64,000 nt of DNA, from positions 434,001 to 498,000 of the forward strand of contig NZ_BMKX01000002.1 of NCBI RefSeq assembly GCF_014644555.1, read 5' to 3'. The notes beneath the pieces were generated by a model. It saw only the letters and a program-made list of their open reading frames with translations. It did no database searches and was not told the DNA's origin. Each line of letters opens with the position of its first letter. The stretch's first letter is position 1. The DNA comes from Glutamicibacter ardleyensis. GTDB taxonomy: Bacteria > Actinomycetota > Actinomycetes > Actinomycetales > Micrococcaceae. The position numbers and the translations under genes were made by a program. Below, one piece after another: positions 58,459 to 64,000 of the stretch.

Positions 58459-59798
58459 TGGCTCCCAATACTTTCAAGTTGCCAGACCTCGGTGAAGGGC
58501 TCACCGAGTCCGAAGTTTTGAACTGGAAAATTCAGGTAGGCGAGCATGTCGCGCTGAACCAGATCATCGCCGAGGTGGAAACCGCGAAGGCAGTCGTTGA
58601 GCTGCCCTCGCCATTTGCCGGAATTGTGCAGAAACTGCATGCCTCCGCCGGCGAGGTAGTCCCCGTGGGCGGACCACTGGTGACCTTTGGAGATGAGGCA
58701 GCAGAATCTGATACCGGGAATCCACGCGGAGAAAGCGGCGACGCGGGATCCGGGGACCGGACTCCGACCCTGGTTGGCTATGGCGCTCCTGCAACCAGTG
58801 GACATCGCCCGGCTCGCCGTGGACGCGCGTCGCAGAACCAGCCTTCGGCTACCGTACTGCCAGCGGCAACGCCCCAGGCATCGGCTCACAACTCACAGGC
58901 CGAGGATAGCGGCGCTCGCCGAACCGCCACTCGCAGCACACCGCCGGTGCGCAAGCTGGCCCGGGATCATGGCATCGAGATTTCCTCGGTGCGCGGAACC
59001 GGTGCCGACGGCGCGGTGCTGCGTGCCGATATTGAGGCCCTGATTGGTGCTCCGCAGCAGGACATGCAGCCAGAGCCTGCAACGACGGGAACAGTGGCGG
59101 GCGACCGCCGGGTAAAGATCAGTGCGGTGCGCCGCGCGACGGCTAAGGCCATGGTCGACTCGGCTTTCACCGCCCCGCACGCCACCGAATTCCTTACCGT
59201 GGATCTGACCGAGTCGATGCAGCTTGTCGAGAAGCTGCGCAAGCATCCGTTGCTCAAGGACGTGAAGCTCAACATCACGACACTGACTTCGTTGATAGTC
59301 ACCCGTTTGCTGGGTACCTACCGCGCGCTGAACTCGCGGTGGGATGCGGCAAATGACGAAATCGTTGAGTTCGGCTCGGTGCATTTGGGTATGGCTGTGG
59401 CCAGTGATCGTGGACTGCTGGTGCCGGTGGTCAAAGATGCGCAGTCAAAGTCGTTGCGTGATTTAGCCGAAGAGCTCACGCAAATCATTGAATTGGGCAG
59501 GGCAGGGAAGCTCTCGCCGGCGCAACTTAGCGGTGGAACGTTCTCGATTACGAACGTTGGAGTGTTTGGCGTGGACGCCGGCACCCCGATTCTTCCTCCG
59601 GGCCAGTCCGGAATTCTTGCCCTTGGACAGGTCAAGCGCCGTCCGTGGGAGTTCGAGGATCAAGTGGCCTTGCGTCACACCTCAACGTTGGCGCTGTCCT
59701 TCGATCATCGCGTTGTCGATGGCAAGGAAGCTAGCGAGTTCCTTGCTGGCATCGGCGCAGTGCTGGAGGACCCTGGGATGATGAATATTTTTATTTGA
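58458..59798 (+). CDS. bkdC: Dihydrolipoamide acyltransferase E2
   Basis: One lipoyl domain carries AEVETAKAVVELPSPFAGIV near residue 45 (lipoyl Lys). A flexible linker, a subunit-binding domain (TPPVRKLARDHGIEISSVRG) and the catalytic core follow, the core ending ALSFDHRVVDGKEASEFLAG with the His and Asp. The start at ATG 58458 overlaps the E1 beta stop; GTG 58455 is an alternative. E3 is not next to it and must be encoded elsewhere. Confidence 0.92.
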   Translation: MAPNTFKLPDLGEGLTESEVLNWKIQVGEHVALNQIIAEVETAKAVVELPSPFAGIVQKLHASAGEVVPVGGPLVTFGDEAAESDTGNPRGESGDAGSGDRTPTLVGYGAPATSGHRPARRGRASQNQPSATVLPAATPQASAHNSQAEDSGARRTATRSTPPVRKLARDHGIEISSVRGTGADGAVLRADIEALIGAPQQDMQPEPATTGTVAGDRRVKISAVRRATAKAMVDSAFTAPHATEFLTVDLTESMQLVEKLRKHPLLKDVKLNITTLTSLIVTRLLGTYRALNSRWDAANDEIVEFGSVHLGMAVASDRGLLVPVVKDAQSKSLRDLAEELTQIIELGRAGKLSPAQLSGGTFSITNVGVFGVDAGTPILPPGQSGILALGQVKRRPWEFEDQVALRHTSTLALSFDHRVVDGKEASEFLAGIGAVLEDPGMMNIFI

Positions 59799-59995
59799 TT
59801 CCATGGTTGCTTCATGTCTTGAAAATTAGAATATCTGGTTGATCAGATCGACCTCAAGTACTACTTTCATATTTATTCATTGGTTGTTTCGCAATATTTG
59901 ATGTAATCTCGTTCACTACGTGCTATAGCTCACTTTCGAGGCGCACGGCATCTGTGAATTGCAGAAGCAGCAACGAACTTTTGAGGAGAAGAAAG

Positions 59996-61636
59996 ATGCG
60001 ATACTCGCACGCATCGAAGGCGCTGGTTTTGTCCGCTGCCTTGGCATTGACACTAACCGCCTGTGGCGGAGGGACCCCGGAGGAATCTGCCAACGGCGGT
60101 TCCGAGGGCGATGCCACCAAGGTCATCACCGCTAACACCACCGAACCACAGAACGGCCTATTGCCGGCAAACACCAACGAAGTTGGTGGCGGCCGTGTGA
60201 TGGACCTGATCTTCACCGGGCTGGTCAGCTATGACGCCAAGGGCAAGCCTGTTAATGAGATCGCGGAATCGATTGAAACAACAGATTCCCAGAACTACAC
60301 CATCAAGCTCGTTCCAGGTCACACCTTCTCCGACGGCTCCCCAGTCACCGCTGCTTCATTCGTAGATGCCTGGAACTTCGGTGCAGCCGCTAAGAACGCG
60401 CAGTTGAACTCCTACTTCTTCGAATCCATCAAGGGTTACAAAGAAGTCAGCGCTGAGAATGCGAAGACCGAGAAGATGGAAGGGTTGAAGATTGTCGATG
60501 ACAATACCTTCACCGTTGAACTGAGCCAGCCGGAGTCTGACTTCCCGCTGCGTCTTGGCTACACCGCCTTCATGCCGCTTCCAGAAGCAGCCTTCAAAGA
60601 TCCAAAGGCCTACGGCGAAGCACCTGTCAGCAACGGACCATACAAGTTGGCGGAGTGGAACCACGACGTCAACCTGAAGCTCGAAGTCAACGAATCCTAC
60701 GAGGGACCACGTAAGGCCGCTAACGGCGGTATCGACTTCAAGGTCTACCAGTCCACGGAGTCCGCATACCAGGACATCATGGCCGGCAACTTGGACGTAC
60801 TGGACCAGATCCCACCATCAGCACTGGCCAACTACCAGTCCGATCTGGGTGACCGTTCGGTCAACGCACCTTACGCAGGTAACGCAACCATCACCATCTC
60901 CGGCTACTTGGATCACTTCAAGCAGGGCGAAGAAGGCAACCTGCGTCGTGCAGCGATCTCTCGCTCCATTGACCGTCAGCAGATCATCGACAAGGTGTAC
61001 TTCGGCGGCAAGGTCAAGGCCGAAGAATTCACCGCACCGGTGCTCGAAGGCTACAGTGCCGATATCCCGGGCAGTGAAGTTCTCGACTTCGATGCCGATG
61101 CAGCCAAAAAGCTGTGGGATGAAGCCAACGCCATTGAAAACTGGGATGATTCCGAAGAATTCTCCATCGGCTACAACGTTGATGGCGCCGGCAACAAGGA
61201 ATTCGTCGAAGCTGTAGCCAACCAGGTCAAGAACACCCTGGGTATCAATGCTGTCGCCAAGCCTTACACCTCCTTCAAGGCGTTGCGCGATGACGTTACC
61301 AAGAAGAAGATGACCGGCGCACACCGCTCCGGTTGGCAGGCAGACTACCCATCGATGTACAACTTCCTCGGCGCCCTGTACGGCACCGGAGCAGGTTCCA
61401 ACGATGGCGATTACTCGAACAAGGAATTCGACGACAAGCTCAAGGAAGGTCTCGCCGCAACCGATCCGGCCGAAGGCGCAAAGATCTTCAACGAGTCGCA
61501 GGAAATCCTTTTCAAGGATCTGCCAGCTATTCCACTGTGGTACCAGGCAGTCCAGGGCGGCTGGAGCGAGAACGTTTCAAACGTCGAGTTCGGTTGGAAC
61601 GGTGTTCCAATCTACAACGCCATCACCGGCAAATAG
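59996..61636 (+). CDS. oppA: Oligopeptide ABC transporter substrate-binding lipoprotein
   Basis: ATG 59996 follows GAGGAG. The signal peptide ends in LTLTACGGG, a lipobox, so Cys is lipidated outside the membrane. The body is an SBP_bac_5 (OppA/DppA) domain: KLVPGHTFSDGSPVTAASFV and QEILFKDLPAIPLWYQAVQG. At 546 residues it is typical. A stem-loop and 187 bases separate it from the permease genes, common where binding protein is made in excess. The gap 59799-59995 has no gene. Confidence 0.92.
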   Translation: MRYSHASKALVLSAALALTLTACGGGTPEESANGGSEGDATKVITANTTEPQNGLLPANTNEVGGGRVMDLIFTGLVSYDAKGKPVNEIAESIETTDSQNYTIKLVPGHTFSDGSPVTAASFVDAWNFGAAAKNAQLNSYFFESIKGYKEVSAENAKTEKMEGLKIVDDNTFTVELSQPESDFPLRLGYTAFMPLPEAAFKDPKAYGEAPVSNGPYKLAEWNHDVNLKLEVNESYEGPRKAANGGIDFKVYQSTESAYQDIMAGNLDVLDQIPPSALANYQSDLGDRSVNAPYAGNATITISGYLDHFKQGEEGNLRRAAISRSIDRQQIIDKVYFGGKVKAEEFTAPVLEGYSADIPGSEVLDFDADAAKKLWDEANAIENWDDSEEFSIGYNVDGAGNKEFVEAVANQVKNTLGINAVAKPYTSFKALRDDVTKKKMTGAHRSGWQADYPSMYNFLGALYGTGAGSNDGDYSNKEFDDKLKEGLAATDPAEGAKIFNESQEILFKDLPAIPLWYQAVQGGWSENVSNVEFGWNGVPIYNAITGK

Positions 61637-61686
61637 ATTCACTAGCTAAGTCGCCTAGTCAGGTTCGACTCAGTTGAAAACGTCTC

Positions 61687-61716
61687 AGGGAGACCCGGCA
61701 ACATCAGGGTCTCCCT
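61687..61716 (+). terminator. Stem-loop between binding-protein and permease genes
   Basis: AGGGAGACCC pairs with GGGTCTCCCT around a 10-base loop, followed by TT. It probably causes partial termination or 3' protection, giving more oppA than permease mRNA. Confidence 0.65.
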
Positions 61717-61823
61717 TTGGCGTGTCAGTCCTCCCTCTCTATCTGAACGTCTGGTTTGTGCCGACGGAAAGAGGAAATAAAAATGGCCACGTGCCTTGCA
61801 ACGTCTCGAGGTGAGACGCACTC

Positions 61824-62750
61824 ATGCTAGCTTTTACGCTCAAGCGATTCTTGCAGCTGATTCCGGTGTTTATCGGTGCCACGCTGCTCGTATACTTCTT
61901 GGTCTTCGCGACCCCCGGAGATCCAATCTCCGCACTTTCTGGCGGTAAGCCAATGACGCCAGCCGTCGAATCCGCGCTACGTGCCCAGTACAACCTGGAC
62001 CAGCCATTCTGGGTTCAATATGGCTTGTACTTGAAAAACTTGGTTACCCTGGATCTGGGTATGTCCTTCTCCGGACAGGAAGTCCGAGACCTGCTGGCCC
62101 GTGCATTCCCAGTTACCGCACGGTTGGCAGTGATGGCATTGGCTATCGAAGCAGTCTTCGGCATTTTCTTCGGTGTCATCGCAGGCATGCGCAAAGGCAA
62201 GGCCTTTGATTCCACCGTGCTGATCCTTTCGTTGATCGTGATCGCAATTCCTACCTTCGTGCTGGGCTTTGTGCTGCAGTTTGTCGTCGGAGTTAAGCTC
62301 GAATGGGCCAAACCTACCGTCTCCGGCGGAGCAACATGGGGCGAGCTCATTCTTCCCGCGGTGGTTCTTGGCTTGGTTTCCTTCGCCTATGTCCTGCGTC
62401 TGACCCGTACCTCGATTATCGAGAACAAACAGGCGGACTATGTACGCACCGCTACCGCTAAGGGCTTGAGCCGCGGGCGTGTTATCAACGTGCACATCCT
62501 GCGAAATTCGCTGATCCCAGTGGTGACCTTCCTAGGTGCCGACCTGGGATCGCTCATGGGTGGCGCGATCGTCACCGAGGGTATCTTCAACGTTCCCGGT
62601 GTCGGCAACCTGCTGTACCGCGCAATCCTCAAGGGTGAAACCCCCACGGTTGTCGCGGTGGTCGGTGTGCTCGTGATCGTCTTCGTGCTCGCCAACCTCA
62701 TCGTAGACATGCTTTACGCCCTGCTTGACCCAAGGATCCGTTATGCCTGA
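61824..62750 (+). CDS. oppB: Oligopeptide ABC transporter permease OppB
   Basis: The start opens MLAFTLKRFLQLIPVFIGAT, the typical N-terminus of DppB/OppB. Six spans follow, and YVRTATAKGLSRGRVINVHI is the EAA loop that docks the ATPase. A GAGGTGAG site precedes the ATG. It overlaps oppC by eight bases. Confidence 0.93.
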   Translation: MLAFTLKRFLQLIPVFIGATLLVYFLVFATPGDPISALSGGKPMTPAVESALRAQYNLDQPFWVQYGLYLKNLVTLDLGMSFSGQEVRDLLARAFPVTARLAVMALAIEAVFGIFFGVIAGMRKGKAFDSTVLILSLIVIAIPTFVLGFVLQFVVGVKLEWAKPTVSGGATWGELILPAVVLGLVSFAYVLRLTRTSIIENKQADYVRTATAKGLSRGRVINVHILRNSLIPVVTFLGADLGSLMGGAIVTEGIFNVPGVGNLLYRAILKGETPTVVAVVGVLVIVFVLANLIVDMLYALLDPRIRYA

Positions 62751-63756
62751 GAACCAGAATCAAAATCCTGAGGCCGGATTGCCTATCAGCAAGATCCGTG
62801 CCGGAAAAGTTTCTAAGTACACCATTCCGCACTTTGTTGCGCCACTAGACGAGACCCCGTTGCAGGGTGTCGATGCGGTCAAGGAAACGGGAAAGCCACT
62901 ATCCATGTGGGCAGAAGCCTGGCGTTCGCTGCGCAAACGCCCGTTGTTCATCATTTCTGCGCTATTGATCATCGTGGTGATCGCTATTGCGACGATTCCA
63001 GGGTTGTTTACATCGGTTGATCCAACCTCCTGCTACTTGGAATTTTCTAATGAAGGACCAAGCTCAGGCCACCCGATGGGTTATAACTTCCAAGGTTGCG
63101 ACGTGTACGCACGCGCCATCCACGGAACACGTGCCTCGCTGATGGTCGGCATTTTCACCACAATCTTCGTGGTGCTCATTGGCGGCACCATCGGTGCTCT
63201 TGCTGGTTTCTATGGCGGCTGGTTGGATACCATCTTGGCTCGCCTCGGTGACATCTTCTTTGCACTTCCAATGGTGCTTGGTGCCATCATCGTCATGCAG
63301 CTTCCCGCATTCCGAGACAATAAAAGCGTATGGACAGTTATTGTCACGCTCGCAATTTTCGGATGGCCTCAGGTCGCGCGTATTACCCGTGGTGCGGTGC
63401 TCGAAGCGCGCGATGCGGACTTCGTTAAAGCCTCACGTGCGTTGGGACTGTCGCGTGGCAAGTCATTGCTCAAGCACGTGATCCCGAACGCCATGGCACC
63501 GGTGATCGTCGTCGCTACCGTAAACCTAGGTGTGTACATCGTCGCCGAGGCGACGCTCTCCTTCCTTGGTCTTGGACTTCCATTTGAGGTGATGAGCTGG
63601 GGTAACGATATCTCTTCGGCTCAATCTCAACTTCGTAATAACCCGATGATGTTGATGTGGCCTGCACTGTTCTTGTCCGTCACCGTCTTGAGCTTCATCA
63701 TGCTCGGCGATGCAGTGCGTGATGCACTGGATCCTAAGTCTCGAAAGGGGAACTAA
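62743..63756 (+). CDS. oppC: Oligopeptide ABC transporter permease OppC
   Basis: ATG 62743 has AAGGATCC upstream. The N-terminal 65 residues are cytosolic, the first span is RPLFIISALLIIVVIAIATI, and DFVKASRALGLSRGKSLLKH is the EAA loop. The end PLEVMSWGND-like segment and DALDPKSRKGN tail match OppC/DppC. It forms the membrane channel with OppB. Confidence 0.93.
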   Translation: MPENQNQNPEAGLPISKIRAGKVSKYTIPHFVAPLDETPLQGVDAVKETGKPLSMWAEAWRSLRKRPLFIISALLIIVVIAIATIPGLFTSVDPTSCYLEFSNEGPSSGHPMGYNFQGCDVYARAIHGTRASLMVGIFTTIFVVLIGGTIGALAGFYGGWLDTILARLGDIFFALPMVLGAIIVMQLPAFRDNKSVWTVIVTLAIFGWPQVARITRGAVLEARDADFVKASRALGLSRGKSLLKHVIPNAMAPVIVVATVNLGVYIVAEATLSFLGLGLPFEVMSWGNDISSAQSQLRNNPMMLMWPALFLSVTVLSFIMLGDAVRDALDPKSRKGN

Positions 63757-63758
63757 CT

Positions 63759-64000
63759 GTGGTGCAGAATTCAGAACCCAAGCCCCTGCTGGAAATCAAA
63801 GACTTGGCCATTACCTTCAGCACGCCTGACGGCCCGGTCAACGCGGTGCGCAACGCCAACCTGACGGTGATGCCCGGCGAGACCGTGGCCATTGTCGGTG
63901 AGTCCGGTTCGGGCAAGTCCACCACCGCTCTGGCGGCCATCGGCCTGCTTCCAAGCAACGGCGAAGTCTCAGCTGGGCAGATTCTTTTTGACGGCGAGGA
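63759..64000 (+). CDS. oppD: ABC transporter ATPase OppD, truncated by window edge
   Basis: From GTG 63759 (or 63762) the frame opens with LLEIKDLAITFSTPDGPVNA and reaches the Walker A ETVAIVGESGSGKSTTALAA at about residue 40, then runs off the right edge. AAAGGGG lies eight bases upstream. Only the first 80 residues are seen; the rest and OppF should follow. Confidence 0.9.
   Translation, partial: MVQNSEPKPLLEIKDLAITFSTPDGPVNAVRNANLTVMPGETVAIVGESGSGKSTTALAAIGLLPSNGEVSAGQILFDGE

Noticed and set aside
1-64000. CRISPR array or complete restriction or defence system
   Set aside because: No regularly spaced direct repeats and no cas, restriction endonuclease or toxin-antitoxin pair were recognised; the cytosine methyltransferase has no nuclease partner.

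Overview
The window looks like a chromosome segment of a Micrococcaceae actinobacterium, most like Glutamicibacter/Arthrobacter. This rests on moderately high GC, frequent GTG/TTG starts, the rpsB-tsf-pyrH-frr-cdsA order, a DesABCD-type siderophore operon and BioQ-type operators. No database search was run, so genus is an inference.

Bases 1-17,784 are the right part of a temperate siphophage-type prophage whose structural half lies left of the window. About 35 small, tightly overlapping genes run leftward (many ATGA stop/start overlaps). They are the early/replication module: SMC-like ATPase, RecB-like exonuclease, RecT annealing protein, HNH nuclease, winged-helix replication protein with an iteron array beside it, RuvC-like resolvase, zinc proteins, C5 cytosine methyltransferase, glutaredoxin-like protein and many small unknowns. 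A divergent switch at 15.75-15.95 kb separates a Cro-like gene and an excisionase-like gene from the repressor and tyrosine integrase. The integrase abuts attR, the 3' end of a tRNA-Asn gene (17,750-17,784). A TGACTCA motif clusters in the switch and recurs at both other regulatory edges of the visible prophage. Several short genes that use GTG starts or are under 60 codons are annotated here.

Bases 17.8-34.3 kb are host accessory metabolism: membrane and thioredoxin-fold proteins; a TetR/MFS efflux operon with a perfect palindromic operator, the MFS carrying extra C-terminal beta-domains; a RibH2-type lumazine synthase; a luciferase-like flavoenzyme; bioB under two BioQ-type sites; an iron-box-controlled desferrioxamine-type operon (decarboxylase, N-hydroxylase, and an acyltransferase-synthetase fusion) with a divergent MFS exporter; and a glycosyltransferase. 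Two identical tRNA-Asn genes flank a methyltransferase-like gene at 34.4-35.8 kb.

Bases 36-46 kb carry envelope and housekeeping genes: holin-like membrane protein, DMT permease, GT4 mannosyltransferase-like enzyme, tRNA-Met, M23 peptidase, then rpsB, tsf, pyrH, frr, cdsA and a DivIVA-domain protein. Bases 46-53.4 kb hold a LytSR-type two-component system lying between two acetate/pyruvate-type sodium:solute symporter modules. Bases 53.4-64 kb contain a second luciferase-like enzyme, a deletion-damaged F420-reductase-like pseudogene with a divergent MarR regulator, an Lrp regulator divergent from a branched-chain 2-oxoacid dehydrogenase operon (E1a, E1b, E2), and an oligopeptide ABC transporter operon cut by the right edge.
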